DNA of 64,000 nt from Phytoactinopolyspora halophila (GTDB lineage: Bacteria > Actinomycetota > Actinomycetes > Jiangellales > Jiangellaceae): positions 1-64,000 of the forward strand of contig NZ_QMIG01000008.1 in the NCBI RefSeq assembly GCF_003287285.1, read 5' to 3'. The notes under the pieces were generated by a model that saw nothing but the letters and a program-made list of their open reading frames with translations, was not told the origin of the DNA and ran no database searches. This document shows positions 44,648 through 54,334 of the stretch, piece after piece (the first letter of the stretch is position 1; every line of letters begins with the position of its first letter). The position numbers were made by a program, and so were the translations under genes.

Positions 44648-45592
44648 GTGGATACCGTTCTTGCCCCGTTGTACTTCCTGGTCAGCTGGATCATGATCGG
44701 CTGGCACTGGTTGTTCGCCGATCTCTTGGGGATTGGTCATGATGGTCTGAATTGGACGTTGTCGATCATCGGCCTTGTGGTCGTCATTCGGGTGCTCCTC
44801 ATTCCGCTGTTCGTGCGGCAGATCAAGTCGCAACGCAAGATGCAATTGCTGCAGCCGCAGCTACGTGAGCTACAGAAGAAGTACAAGGGCGATCGCGAAC
44901 GTCTCCAGCAGGAGACGATGAAGCTTTACAAGAATACGGGGACGAACCCGTTCGCCTCGTGTCTACCGATCTTGCTGCAAGCTCCCTTCTTCTTTGCGCT
45001 CTTCCGGGTGCTCGATGGGATCGCGAATGAGCATCCGCGCGGCGCGTTCGAGAGCCAGGTCTCGTTGTTCGAGTCGGCCCGGGGGGCCGAAGTGTTCGGC
45101 GCGCTGCTCTCCGATTCGTTCTTGGCTACCGATGTCATCCAGACGCGAATCATCGCGATGGTCATGGTGGCCGGGATGGTCAGCTCGCAGTTCATCACGC
45201 AGCGCCAGATCATGCGGAAGAACATGCCAAAGGAGTCCCTGGAGGGACCATTTGCTCAACAGCAGAAGATCCTGCTGTACGTGTTGCCACTGATCTTCTT
45301 GTTCACTGGCGTGTACTTCCCCCTCGGTACGGTCCTCTACTGGCTCACGTCGAATATCTGGACGATGGGACAGCAGCTCTTCGTCATCAGGCGAATGCCC
45401 GCACCTGGCAGCGAGGCGGAGAAGGCGCAGCAGCGCCGGCAGGCAGAGAAGGCGAGGCGTAAAGGACTGACGGTCGCCGAACCCGAAGAAGCTCCGAAGG
45501 TCGAGCCGGGGCAGCAGAACGGCGAGGTCGAGCAGACCAGGCAGCAACCGAAGAAGACGAGCCGCGCTGCGCGTAAGAAGAAGCGGAAGTGA
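44648..45592 (+). CDS. yidC: Membrane protein insertase YidC
   Basis: A 314-residue YidC/Oxa1 protein of the Gram-positive type. It has five membrane segments, a conserved charged region LLIPLFVRQIKSQRKMQ with the hydrophilic-groove Arg, PFFFALFRVL, and a Lys-rich tail ending RAARKKKRK that can contact ribosomes. It inserts membrane proteins alone or with SecYEG. It starts at GTG, 6 bp after yidD. Confidence 0.95.
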   Translation: MDTVLAPLYFLVSWIMIGWHWLFADLLGIGHDGLNWTLSIIGLVVVIRVLLIPLFVRQIKSQRKMQLLQPQLRELQKKYKGDRERLQQETMKLYKNTGTNPFASCLPILLQAPFFFALFRVLDGIANEHPRGAFESQVSLFESARGAEVFGALLSDSFLATDVIQTRIIAMVMVAGMVSSQFITQRQIMRKNMPKESLEGPFAQQQKILLYVLPLIFLFTGVYFPLGTVLYWLTSNIWTMGQQLFVIRRMPAPGSEAEKAQQRRQAEKARRKGLTVAEPEEAPKVEPGQQNGEVEQTRQQPKKTSRAARKKKRK

Positions 45593-45643
45593 GCCGGCGT
45601 GGTACGTGCCCCCGAATGATGGTCTTGTTGTGAGGAGTCAGTG

Positions 45644-46162
45644 GTGAGCGAGGCGGAATCGAAGAGCGGTGCTGATGAGAGTGCCGAGACGGTCGGTTCG
45701 GTCGATCTGAGATTGCTGGAACGCGAGGGAGACATCGCGGCGGACTATCTCGAAGGTCTGCTCGATATCGCTGACTTGGACGGCGACATCGACATGGATG
45801 TCGAGAACGACCGTGCGATGGTGTCGGTCGTGGGTGACGGACTCGATTCGCTCGTGGGGACCGACGGGAAGGTCTTGGACGCCCTGCAAGACCTGACGCG
45901 TCTGGCCGTGTGGCGCGAAACGGGTGAACGAACGCGGCTGATGCTCGACATTGGAGGTTACCGGTCGCGGCGGAAAGGCGAGCTGGTAGAGCTGGCCAAG
46001 CGCGCTGTCGAGACGGTTCGGGCGTCTGGAGAGTCGGAGTCGCTGGGAGCGATGACACCCTTCGAACGCAAGATCGTGCACGACGCCGTGGCGGAGGCGG
46101 GACTCCGTAGCGAATCCGAGGGTGTCGAGCCGCGTCGGTACGTCGTGGTCATGCCAGCGTGA
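45644..46162 (+). CDS. Jag/KhpB-like R3H-KH RNA-binding protein
   Basis: A 172-residue protein. The KH-like part (about 45-105) contains DGLDSLVGTDGKVLDALQDLTRLAV, and the R3H domain (about 110-172) contains ERTRLMLDIGGYRSRR and MTPFERKIVHDAV. It binds RNA and is linked to cell-wall growth in Firmicutes. GTG at 45644 sits 6 bases from GAGGAG; GTG at 45641 would be too close. The stop overlaps the rsmG start (GTGA). Confidence 0.92.
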   Translation: MSEAESKSGADESAETVGSVDLRLLEREGDIAADYLEGLLDIADLDGDIDMDVENDRAMVSVVGDGLDSLVGTDGKVLDALQDLTRLAVWRETGERTRLMLDIGGYRSRRKGELVELAKRAVETVRASGESESLGAMTPFERKIVHDAVAEAGLRSESEGVEPRRYVVVMPA

Positions 46163-46827
46163 CTGGCGATTACCAAGACGAGGTTTCACGTGAAACGGTC
46201 GGGGAACCTCCGCCGGCCGCACGAGTTGTCTTTGGTGCTCGGCTCGAGCTTGCTCGGCAATATACGGAATGGCTTGCCGACGCCGGTATCGAGCGGGGGC
46301 TCATCGGGCCGCGGGAGGTACCGCGGCTATGGGAGCGGCACGTTCTGAATTGCGGGGTCGTCGCGGATCTCGTCGACACGAACGAGTCGGTGGCTGACGT
46401 CGGATCGGGTGCTGGCTTGCCCGGCATACCGATGGCGATCGCACGCAGCGACGTGAGTGTGACGCTGATCGAGCCGATGCAGCGCCGTATTCGGTTCCTC
46501 GAGGAGACCGTCGATCTGTTGGGGCTCGACCATGTCACGGTTGTCCGAGCCCGGGCGCAGGATCACGTTCCTCCGGAACCTTTCGACGTCGTGACGGCGC
46601 GGGCGGTAACCAAACTGGCAGATCTGGCAGCGTGGAGTTCATCGCTGTTACGGCCCGGCGGACGATTGATGGCGTTGAAAGGTGCGTCGGTCCACGATGA
46701 ACTGCGTCAGGCAGTGAAGACTCTACGTAGGCTGGGAGCATCGTCGTGGACCGTGGAGACAGTCGGTGATGGTGTTGTCGACCAAGCTACGGTTGTCGCG
46801 GTGGTGACAATGGGACAGGGTGGGTGA
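46159..46827 (+). CDS. rsmG: 16S rRNA (guanine527-N7)-methyltransferase RsmG
   Basis: A 222-residue SAM methyltransferase: GPREVPRLWERHVLNC, motif I VADVGSGAGLPGIPMAI, RRIRFLEETVD and VTARAVTKLADL. It modifies G527 of 16S rRNA. Its codons 9-13 (VSRET) are the parS site at 46183. Confidence 0.95.
   Translation: MTGDYQDEVSRETVGEPPPAARVVFGARLELARQYTEWLADAGIERGLIGPREVPRLWERHVLNCGVVADLVDTNESVADVGSGAGLPGIPMAIARSDVSVTLIEPMQRRIRFLEETVDLLGLDHVTVVRARAQDHVPPEPFDVVTARAVTKLADLAAWSSSLLRPGGRLMALKGASVHDELRQAVKTLRRLGASSWTVETVGDGVVDQATVVAVVTMGQGG
46183..46196. promoter_or_regulatory. parS centromere site
   Basis: Exact GTTTCACGTGAAAC palindrome, inside the 5' end of rsmG and about 650 bp before parA. It is the binding site for ParB spreading. 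Confidence 0.93.
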
Positions 46828-46852
46828 GCGCGCGGAAGGAATTCCTGAGAGT

Positions 46853-47986
46853 ATGACGTCGGTGGTACATGGTCTCGGCTGGCCGTACGTGGAGAAGGCG
46901 GAGCCGGGAACGGGGGATGGACCAGTCGGATGGCTGGTCGAGCATGAGGCATCGAAGCTTCCACATACGGAACGACCTCTTAAGGATGGACGGGTGAGCA
47001 GTGACGAGCTGAACGTCCAGCGAGACGTTCTCCCCGACGCACCAAGCGCTGCGGGCTTCGCCGCATTCGGTGGCGAGGATTCGCTGGCAGATTCCGATAC
47101 ACCTATCGCACGTGAGGCTGCGGCCGCCCTGATGGCAGTTGGGCGCAGCCGCATGCCCATGCCGAAGCCTGCCGAGCCACGCGTGATGGTGGTGGCTAAC
47201 CAGAAGGGTGGCGTCGGCAAGACCACGACGGCCGTCAATCTTGCCGCCGCGATGGCCGTGAGTGGCCTGAAGGTGTTGGTCGTCGACCTGGATCCTCAGG
47301 GGAACGCTTCCACGGCGCTCGGCATTGATCATCACGCCGAGATTCCGAGCGTGTACGACATCTTGATCGACGAGTCGCCGATGGATGGCATCGTTCGAGA
47401 GGTCGAAGGATTCGATAGCTTGTGGTGTGTTCCAGCAACGATCGATCTGGCTGGCTCGGAGATCGAGCTCGTGTCGTTGGTTGCACGTGAATCACGGCTT
47501 CGGAAGGCGATCAAAGCCCACGTAAAGGGGGAGCCGAGCCGGTATGATTATGTCTTCATCGACTGTCCACCCTCGCTGGGACTGTTGACGGTCAATGCAC
47601 TCGTCGGTGGAGACGAGGTACTGATCCCGATTCAGTGTGAGTACTACGCACTCGAAGGTTTGAGCCAGCTACTGAAGAACATCGACATGGTGCGAGCCCA
47701 TCTCAATCGGGAGCTGGCGGTGTCGACGATCATTCTGACGATGTTCGACGGCCGGACCCGGCTGGCGGCGCAGGTGGCCGATGAGGTTCGGAGGTACTTC
47801 GGTGACACCGTGTTGAGCACAACGGTTCCGAGGTCGGTCCGGATCAGCGAGGCGCCGAGCTATGGCCAGACGGTGATGACTTACGATCCGGCGTCGAGTG
47901 GTGCGCTGTCGTACCTGGAAGCGGCCCGCGAGATAGCGGAATCGGTGGCGGGGCCAGATGAGAAGAGCGGGGAGAGCGACGAATGA
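46853..47986 (+). CDS. parA: Chromosome partitioning ATPase ParA (Soj)
   Basis: A 377-residue protein. A ~105-residue variable leader precedes a deviant Walker ParA ATPase: [44 protein letters not shown]. ParA forms a nucleoid-bound gradient that moves ParB-parS complexes. ATG at 46853 is used; GTG at 46820 or a later GTG at 46994 are possible, so the leader length is uncertain. It overlaps parB by 4 bp. Confidence 0.94.
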   Translation: MTSVVHGLGWPYVEKAEPGTGDGPVGWLVEHEASKLPHTERPLKDGRVSSDELNVQRDVLPDAPSAAGFAAFGGEDSLADSDTPIAREAAAALMAVGRSRMPMPKPAEPRVMVVANQKGGVGKTTTAVNLAAAMAVSGLKVLVVDLDPQGNASTALGIDHHAEIPSVYDILIDESPMDGIVREVEGFDSLWCVPATIDLAGSEIELVSLVARESRLRKAIKAHVKGEPSRYDYVFIDCPPSLGLLTVNALVGGDEVLIPIQCEYYALEGLSQLLKNIDMVRAHLNRELAVSTIILTMFDGRTRLAAQVADEVRRYFGDTVLSTTVPRSVRISEAPSYGQTVMTYDPASSGALSYLEAAREIAESVAGPDEKSGESDE

Positions 47987-49011
47987 CAGAACGTCGGCGA
48001 GGTCTGGGTCGTGGTCTGGGCGCGTTGATTCCGACGGCTCCGGCAGACGGGGCAGATGCGCCCGAGGGCTCGATCGAGGACGCCGGCTCGCCGGCTGCGG
48101 TCGACCTGGATGTGTCGGCGGAACAGATGGATGGAGCGACGGTTTCACGTGAAACATCGGCACCGGATGAGGAACATCTTGTTCCCGTATCCGGAGCGAC
48201 GTTCGCCGAAATCCCCGTCGACGCGATCACGCCCAATCCCCGCCAGCCCCGCCAAGACTTCGACGAAGACTCGATGGAGGAACTGGCCTACTCGATTGGC
48301 CAGGTCGGCCTGCTGCAGCCCATCGTGGTGCGTCAGCTTGGCGGAGGTCGATACGAGCTCGTCATGGGGGAACGGCGCTGGCGGGCCAGCCAGCGCGCGG
48401 AGCTGGCGACGATTCCGGCGATCGTCCGTTCCACCACGGACGACGAGATGCTCCGAGACGCACTCCTGGAGAATCTGCATCGGAGTGAGCTCAACCCACT
48501 CGAAGAAGCGGCGGCCTATCAGCAGCTCCTCGACGATTTCTCATGCACTCATGACGAACTGGCCGAGCGCATTGGGCGTAGCAGACCACAGATCTCCAAC
48601 ACGCTGCGCCTCCTGAAGCTGCCACCGCTCGTACAGCGTCGCGTGGCCGCTGGTGTGCTGTCGGCAGGCCATGCGCGTGCGCTGCTCGGTGCGGACGCCG
48701 CGACACAAGAGCGGATGGCTCAGCGAATCGTTGCCGAAGGTCTGAGCGTCCGGTCGGTCGAAGAAATCGTCGCGATGGGTGATGACGAGACAGCTCCACA
48801 GTCGAAGAAGCGGAAGCCCAAGCCGGTGGCCCCGCGACTGGACGATATCGCCTCCGCGCTGTCCGAACGTCTGGAAACTCGGGTTAAGGTCGACTTGGGA
48901 CGGAGCAAAGGAAAGGTCACCATCGAGTTCGCCAGTATCGACGATCTCGATCGAATCGTAGCCGCGATCGATCCCTCAATTTCATCGGCGAACCAACAAA
49001 CGAACCAGTAG
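47983..49011 (+). CDS. parB: Chromosome partitioning protein ParB (Spo0J)
   Basis: A 342-residue protein. It starts with the ParA-stimulating [14 protein letters not shown]. The CTPase/ParB domain (about 70-165) holds [21 protein letters not shown] and GERRWRAS. The HTH ([28 protein letters not shown]-like) binds parS, and a C-terminal dimer domain follows. The linker carries VSRET, encoded by an internal parS. Confidence 0.96.
   Translation: MTERRRGLGRGLGALIPTAPADGADAPEGSIEDAGSPAAVDLDVSAEQMDGATVSRETSAPDEEHLVPVSGATFAEIPVDAITPNPRQPRQDFDEDSMEELAYSIGQVGLLQPIVVRQLGGGRYELVMGERRWRASQRAELATIPAIVRSTTDDEMLRDALLENLHRSELNPLEEAAAYQQLLDDFSCTHDELAERIGRSRPQISNTLRLLKLPPLVQRRVAAGVLSAGHARALLGADAATQERMAQRIVAEGLSVRSVEEIVAMGDDETAPQSKKRKPKPVAPRLDDIASALSERLETRVKVDLGRSKGKVTIEFASIDDLDRIVAAIDPSISSANQQTNQ
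48142..48155. promoter_or_regulatory. parS centromere site inside parB
   Basis: Exact GTTTCACGTGAAAC palindrome in the N-terminal linker of parB, read in frame as VSRET. Confidence 0.93.
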
Positions 49012-49034
49012 CCTCTCCGACTTCGAGCTGGCGT

Positions 49035-49988
49035 TCAGGCGGCTCGGCTGAGCGCGACTCCCAAGAGGTCTCGGGCGAGGTCACCCAACCCGATACCGGC
49101 GGCCCGGACCGATTGCGGCAGCAGCGACGTCTCCGTCATGCCGGGGGCGACGTTAACGTCGAGGAGCCACGGCGTGCCCGCCGAGTCGACGATCATGTCC
49201 GTACGCGAGAGATCACGTAATCCGAGAGTGCGATGAGCGGTGATGGCAGAGCGCTTGATCTGCTCCGTGAGTTCTGGCGTGAGACGGGCCGGGACGAAGA
49301 ACTCGGTGGTGCCAGCGGTGTAGCGGGCGTGATAGTCGTAGGTACCGGATTCGGCGACGATCTCGACGGCCGGCAGTGCGTCGGGACCGTCGCCCGTGTC
49401 TATCACGGACACCGCGATCTCGATGCCATCAATCATCTGTTCGACCAACGCGACATGGCCATAGGCAAAGCACTCGACCATGGCCGACGGAAGGTCCTCT
49501 TCCTTGCGTACGACTGATGTCCCCAACGCCGAACCTCCGCGAGCGGGCTTGACGACGAGGGGGAGACCGAGCCTGGTGACGATCGCCTCGAGAAGTGGTG
49601 TGGCACCGAGCTCGCGAAAGGTCGACTGTGGCAGGACGGCAGCCGGAGCGGTGTTCAGGCCGGCTCGTTCCAGGAGCCCCCGAGCCATCGGCTTGTCGAA
49701 TGTCTGCCGACAGCTTGCTGGCGGCGAGCCGACATAGGGCAGGCCGGTGAGCGCCAGTACCTCCTGGATTGCACCATCCTCGCCCTGCGCGCCGTGGAGG
49801 AGTGGGAACACGACGGCGGGCCGATCCGTGTCGAACGTCGACAGAAGCTCACTATCCGCGTCTCGCTCGAATACGTCGACGCCGACGTCACGGAGCGCTT
49901 CGGCTACCCGCCGACCGGATCTCAAGGACACGTCCCGCTCGTGCGAGAGACCTCCCGCCAAGACTAGAACGCGACCGAGATCAGTCAT
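49035..49988 (-). CDS. D-alanine--D-alanine ligase-family protein
   Basis: A 317-residue ATP-grasp ligase. N-terminal VLVLAGGLSHERDVSLRSGRRVAEAL; ATP-grasp LVVKPARGGSALGTSVV; ARLTPELTEQIKRSA; metal-binding end LLDVNVAPGMTETSLLPQS. It joins two D-alanines for peptidoglycan precursors. The start at 49988 has an AGGAGGAG site. Convergent with parB. Many actinobacteria have another Ddl elsewhere, so it may be a second copy. Confidence 0.9.
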   Translation of the reverse strand: MTDLGRVLVLAGGLSHERDVSLRSGRRVAEALRDVGVDVFERDADSELLSTFDTDRPAVVFPLLHGAQGEDGAIQEVLALTGLPYVGSPPASCRQTFDKPMARGLLERAGLNTAPAAVLPQSTFRELGATPLLEAIVTRLGLPLVVKPARGGSALGTSVVRKEEDLPSAMVECFAYGHVALVEQMIDGIEIAVSVIDTGDGPDALPAVEIVAESGTYDYHARYTAGTTEFFVPARLTPELTEQIKRSAITAHRTLGLRDLSRTDMIVDSAGTPWLLDVNVAPGMTETSLLPQSVRAAGIGLGDLARDLLGVALSRAA

Positions 49989-50065
49989 GTGAACTCCTCC
50001 TTTGATTGAACGCCCGGATATGTATCCGTGCCGCACCGAGACCATGGCAGTGCGCCACCGGTCTC

Positions 50066-50079
50066 GTTTCACGGGAAAC
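50066..50079. promoter_or_regulatory. Near-perfect parS site
   Basis: GTTTCACGGGAAAC, one base from the full palindrome, in the gap between the D-Ala ligase and aminotransferase genes about 2 kb past parB. Confidence 0.75.
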
Positions 50080-50125
50080 GAAGGTTCTGTCGCTGACGCG
50101 TAACGTCGGCATGAGGAGAGAATGC

Positions 50126-51466
50126 CTAGCTCTGGTTTGGCGCTGGTGCGTCGAGCCCGGGGCGTTGGGAGGTGGCAGATGCGCCAAAGGCGGCGCGTAG
50201 CTCCATCTCTTGCTCCACGACCTGAGCGAGTCGACGGATGCCTTCGCGGATTCTCTCCGGTGTGGGGTAGCAATACGACAACCGCATGGATCTGCTGCCG
50301 AAGCCATCGGCGTAGAACGCTGTGCCCGGTACATACGCCACTCGATTGGTGACCGCCCTGGGAAGCATCGCCTTGGCATCCAAACCCGAGGGAAGCGTCA
50401 GCCAGACGTAGAAACCACCTGTGGGCCGAGTCCAGTGCGTCCCTTCTGGCATGAGATCGTCAAGAGCTTCGAGCATCGCGTCTCGACGCTCGCGATACAT
50501 CTCGCGGAACGCTTTGACCTGGCCTCGCCAGTCGTGGCCGACCAGATATTGTGAGACGGCCATCTGGCTGAAGGCGGGAGGACACAACACGCTGCTCTCG
50601 GCCGCGAGTACCAGCTTCTCCCGGACGGCGTGGGGCGCCAGGGTCCAGCCGACCCGGAAGCCAGGAGCGAACGTCTTCGAGAACGATCCCAGGTAGATGA
50701 CCCGTTCGTCGTCATCCGCGCGCAACGCACGCGGGCAGTCGGTATCGAAGCCGAGCAGGCCGTAGGGGTCATCCTCAATGATCAACACGTCGGCCTGCTG
50801 ACAGATCTCAAGAATCTCGGTGCGCCGCTCCGGCGGGAGCGTGACACCGGCCGGATTGTGATAGTTCGGGATGGTATAGAGGAATTTGATGCGCCGTCCA
50901 CTGTCGGTGACGGATTGGATCGCCTCGCGCAGCCGGTCGGGGACCAGGCCGTCGTCGTCCATCTCGATGTGAACCACGTCGGCCTGATACGAACGAAACG
51001 TACTCAGTGCCCCGACATATGACGGGGCTTCGGCCAGGATCACGTCACCCGGGTCGATGAAGATACGTGTCACAAGATCCAGAGCCTGCTGAGATCCGAC
51101 AGTTACCGTGACGTCGTCGGGATGCCCGTGTATACCCGCGGTCTGCATGATCTCGCAGATCTGCTCACGAAGGAGGGCGTCCCCTTGACCGGAGCCGTAC
51201 TGCATGGCCGTCAGGCCCCGCTTGTCGACGAGCTCGGTGAGCAGCGATCCGACCACGTCCATCGGCAGACCGGAGATGTTCGGCATGCCTCCGGCGAGAG
51301 AGACGACTTCGGGGCGAGAGGCTACGGAGAACAGCGAGCGCACCTCGGAGGCAGTCATGCCATGGGTACGCGTCGCGTAGCGGTCTACGTAGGCGTCGAG
51401 CCGATCACCCGTGGAGGTTGCTGCGGCGTCAGTGATCCTGCGAGACGTGTCGGGATACTGATCCAT
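50126..51466 (-). CDS. PLP-dependent class I/II aminotransferase
   Basis: A 446-residue fold-type I enzyme close to the 2-aminoadipate/MocR-like aminotransferase group. Blocks: VVSLAGGMPNISGLP, MQYGSGQGDALLREQI, TVTVGSQQALDLVTR, YTIPNYHNPAGVTLP, IIEDDPYGLLGF and the PLP Lys in YLGSFSKTFAPGFRVGW. The amino donor is not determinable from sequence. A homologue in this spot near parB and trxB occurs in other actinobacteria. Confidence 0.9.
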   Translation of the reverse strand: MDQYPDTSRRITDAAATSTGDRLDAYVDRYATRTHGMTASEVRSLFSVASRPEVVSLAGGMPNISGLPMDVVGSLLTELVDKRGLTAMQYGSGQGDALLREQICEIMQTAGIHGHPDDVTVTVGSQQALDLVTRIFIDPGDVILAEAPSYVGALSTFRSYQADVVHIEMDDDGLVPDRLREAIQSVTDSGRRIKFLYTIPNYHNPAGVTLPPERRTEILEICQQADVLIIEDDPYGLLGFDTDCPRALRADDDERVIYLGSFSKTFAPGFRVGWTLAPHAVREKLVLAAESSVLCPPAFSQMAVSQYLVGHDWRGQVKAFREMYRERRDAMLEALDDLMPEGTHWTRPTGGFYVWLTLPSGLDAKAMLPRAVTNRVAYVPGTAFYADGFGSRSMRLSYCYPTPERIREGIRRLAQVVEQEMELRAAFGASATSQRPGLDAPAPNQS

Positions 51467-51587
51467 GTCGCTACACCTCCATATTCGGCCGGTTGACCCT
51501 GGGTGACCGGAACGCTCCGGACATCATGTCACCTTCAACGATGTCCTACGAACTCTATTCCGCCCAATCGGGACAGGTACAGCCCGC

Positions 51588-52727
51588 TCAGGCTTCGGCG
51601 AGATCCTGAAGATGGAGGACGCCGGTCGGCGCATCCTCCCCCGAGGGCAAGTAGACACGCTGAACGGCGACGACGATCGCTTCCGCTACGACGTCGCGGA
51701 ATTCGGCGTCGGCAAGTCGTGCGGCGTCGCTTTCGTTGGTGATGTAGCCGAGTTCGATCCGCACCGCGGCCATGGAGGTGTGGCGGAGCAGATCCCAGGT
51801 CTTGGGATGAGTGCGGCAGTCAACGAGATCGGTGCGCGCGACGATCTCGCGCTGGATGAGGCCCGCGAACTGTTCCCCGATCGCACTGGTGGTACCCGGA
51901 CGGTTTCCGCCGTAATAGAACGTGGCGACACCGGAGGCGATGGGGTTGTGATGGGCATCGACATGGAGCGATACCACCAGATTGGCACCGGTCTCGTTGG
52001 CGAAGCGAGCACGTTCGTGCTCGTCGAGCTCGGTATCCGATCCCGGTCCGCGGGTGAGATACGTCTGTACGCCAGTTGCCGCGAGGCGTCCCTCGATACG
52101 AGTGGCGAGATCTTCGACGACGGTGGCCTCGTCGAGGCCGTTACCCACGTTGCCGCTGTCGTCGCCCCCGTGGCCGGGATCGATGACGACGACCTTGCCG
52201 GACAATCTCTTGCCGGCACGCCTGAGTGCTTCCGATGCCCGCAGGCTGTCTGGCCTGCCACCCGTGACGATGGGAGCCAACCGGTCGAGCGCCTTGAACG
52301 TACTGGGCCCACACGTACCGTCCGGAGTCAGGCCGACGTTGCGTTGCAGCTCGCGAACCGCCTCGCCGGTCCGTGCGCCGAAGACCCCGTCGACTTGTCC
52401 GACGTCGAATCCGAGCTCGCACAGGCGCCGTTGGAGCGCCAAGACGTCGTCGCCGGCTTGCGGGTTGGCGACGACGTAGGACAGCAACCGATCGCCCAGT
52501 CGCCAACGTGCCTCGTCGAGAACCCGGTAGGTCGTGGTATCGACGACGCCGGTGACGGTGAGGCCTCGCTCCTGCTGGAACTGACGGACAGCATGTTCGA
52601 CATCGTGATCGAACGTGCTCGGTCCCGGCGCAGTGTCGTCGAGCAGACCCAGAAGGGTCAGCTTTGTGCGGATTTCCGCGATAGCGGGTCCGGTATCGCC
52701 CAACCCGTAACGGACGGCTGTCATCAA
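51588..52727 (-). CDS. cwlM: CwlM-like N-acetylmuramoyl-L-alanine amidase with two peptidoglycan-binding domains
   Basis: A 379-residue protein with two PG_binding_1 repeats (about 10-75 and 85-150) followed by an amidase_3 domain (about 175-365). The zinc ligands are in VVIDPGHGGDD, RIEGRL (Glu) and VSLHVDAHHN; the catalytic Glu lies near RIELGYITN. It has no signal peptide, as in mycobacterial CwlM, which is cytoplasmic, is phosphorylated by PknB and activates MurA. PknB is encoded 45 kb away. It is tightly linked to trxA-trxB (four bases to trxA). Confidence 0.87.
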   Translation of the reverse strand: MMTAVRYGLGDTGPAIAEIRTKLTLLGLLDDTAPGPSTFDHDVEHAVRQFQQERGLTVTGVVDTTTYRVLDEARWRLGDRLLSYVVANPQAGDDVLALQRRLCELGFDVGQVDGVFGARTGEAVRELQRNVGLTPDGTCGPSTFKALDRLAPIVTGGRPDSLRASEALRRAGKRLSGKVVVIDPGHGGDDSGNVGNGLDEATVVEDLATRIEGRLAATGVQTYLTRGPGSDTELDEHERARFANETGANLVVSLHVDAHHNPIASGVATFYYGGNRPGTTSAIGEQFAGLIQREIVARTDLVDCRTHPKTWDLLRHTSMAAVRIELGYITNESDAARLADAEFRDVVAEAIVVAVQRVYLPSGEDAPTGVLHLQDLAEA

Positions 52728-52731
52728 GTAA

Positions 52732-53055
52732 CTAGCCTACATAGTCTTCGAGCTCTTTGAGCAGCAATGACTTGGGCTTTGCTCCGATGATCTGCTTGAC
52801 CAGTTCACCGCCGGAGTAGACATGCAGCGCGGGGATGGATGTGACCCGGCGCTGCGCCGTGGTTGCTGGATTCTCGTCGATGTTGAGCTTCACGATCTCC
52901 AGCTTGTCCTGCGAGTTCGCGATCTCTTCCAGCACCGGCGCGATCATTTGGCAAGGCCGGCACCATTCCGCCCAGAAGTCGACCAGCACGGGCTTCTCGC
53001 TCTTGAGGACCTTCTGTTCGAAGTCAGCATCCGTGACGTGCTGGATCGTTCCCAT
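52732..53055 (-). CDS. trxA: Thioredoxin
   Basis: A 107-residue single-domain thioredoxin with active site WCRPC, cis-Pro in SIPALHVY and FWAEWCRPCQMIAP. It reduces protein disulfides using TrxB. ATG at 53055 has a GAGGAGTTACC site. It forms a trxB-trxA-cwlM operon. Confidence 0.95.
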   Translation of the reverse strand: MGTIQHVTDADFEQKVLKSEKPVLVDFWAEWCRPCQMIAPVLEEIANSQDKLEIVKLNIDENPATTAQRRVTSIPALHVYSGGELVKQIIGAKPKSLLLKELEDYVG

Positions 53056-53108
53056 TGGTAACTCCTCGATATGGATGGTTGGGGGCAAGGGGATAGCCGT
53101 AGGTGTGC

Positions 53109-54086
53109 TCAGGAAGCCACAAGCGCAGATTCCGACGTCTGTGCCGTCGCCGTCGCGCTCATCTCGGCGAGATACCGTTCCGCGTCGAGTGCAGCCTGGC
53201 AGCCCGTTCCGGCCGCCGTGACTGCTTGCCGGTAGACATGGTCAACCAGGTCGCCAGATGCGAACACTCCCGGGATGTTCGTGCGTGTGGTCGGATGCTC
53301 AACCAGAACGTAGCCTTCGGCATCCATCTCGACTTGGCCCTGGACGAGCTCGGAACGAGGATCATGTCCGATCGCGACGAACAAACCGGTGACGTCGAGC
53401 TTGCGCTCGTCTCCTGTCGGCGTGTCCCGCAACAGCAGACCGCTCACTTGCTCGTCACCAAGGACGTCCGCGACCTCGGTATTCCAGAGGAACTCGATCT
53501 TCTCGTTGGTGAAGGCACGCTCCTGCATCACCTTGGACGCCCGCAATTCCTCCCGGCGGTGGATCACGTAGACCTTGCTAGCGAAACGCGTGAGGAAGGT
53601 CGCTTCCTCCATGGCGGAATCACCACCGCCGACGACCGCGATTTCCTGCTCGCGGAAGAAGAAGCCATCGCATGTGGCACACCATGAGACTCCGTGGCCG
53701 GACAGGCGTTTTTCGTTCTCGAGACCAAGCTCGCGATACCCGGAGCCCATCGCCAGGATGACGGTTCGAGCTCGGTATTCGTTGCCTTCGCTGTCCGTGA
53801 CGAGCTTGACGTCGCCGGTGAGGTCGACGTCTACGGCATCGCGGGTGACGATCTCGGCGCCGAATCGCTCTGCCTGGGCCCGCATCTCCTCCATCAACGC
53901 CGGCCCCATGATGCCGTCCCGGAAGCCGGGATAGTTCTCGACGTCGGTCGTGTTCATCAGGGCACCGCCCCAGCTGACCTCACCTTCGAGAACCACCGGA
54001 TCGAGCCGGGCCCGAGCTGTATAGACGGCAGCAGTGTAGCCGGCTGGGCCGGAACCGATAATGATCACCTGTCGAATCTCGGTCAC
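53109..54086 (-). CDS. trxB: Thioredoxin reductase
   Basis: A 325-residue flavoprotein. FAD motif [18 protein letters not shown], redox-active CATC in [18 protein letters not shown] motif [15 protein letters not shown], and the terminal [31 protein letters not shown]. It passes NADPH electrons to TrxA. GTG at 54086 (TEIRQVIII) is preferred; an upstream start at 54131 would add 15 residues. First gene of the operon. Confidence 0.95.
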   Translation of the reverse strand: MTEIRQVIIIGSGPAGYTAAVYTARARLDPVVLEGEVSWGGALMNTTDVENYPGFRDGIMGPALMEEMRAQAERFGAEIVTRDAVDVDLTGDVKLVTDSEGNEYRARTVILAMGSGYRELGLENEKRLSGHGVSWCATCDGFFFREQEIAVVGGGDSAMEEATFLTRFASKVYVIHRREELRASKVMQERAFTNEKIEFLWNTEVADVLGDEQVSGLLLRDTPTGDERKLDVTGLFVAIGHDPRSELVQGQVEMDAEGYVLVEHPTTRTNIPGVFASGDLVDHVYRQAVTAAGTGCQAALDAERYLAEMSATATAQTSESALVAS

Positions 54087-54259
54087 GTTCGAGCCTTCCG
54101 CACAAGACGAGTCTGGATCCACCTGGCTCAACGGATCCTAGGCGCCGAGAATTCCCGTCGCACACGCGGCGCGCCGCTCAAGCGCCTTCGTATCACGTCA
54201 CCCCATCGAACCGCGTACTGGTCGTATCGCCGTACCGGATTCGTCGGAGCGCCAATAGG

Positions 54260-54308
54260 TCTATAGCCATGGTACGGGCCGTGTAAACCCGCCAGAAATG
54301 ATCATTTC
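54260..54308 (-). promoter_or_regulatory. Candidate trxB promoter with palindromic operator
   Basis: On the reverse strand TTTACA (54282-54287) and TATAGA (54260-54265) are spaced by 16 bases. Just upstream is the perfect palindrome GAAATGATCATTTC (54295-54308). The predicted start leaves a leader of about 165 nt before trxB. Confidence 0.45.
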
Positions 54309-54334
54309 GGGGTGACAGCGATGGACATCGACGG

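Noticed and set aside
51612-52760. A 382-codon forward open frame over cwlM
   Set aside because: It is fully antisense to an amidase with intact catalytic motifs, and its own product shows no domain.
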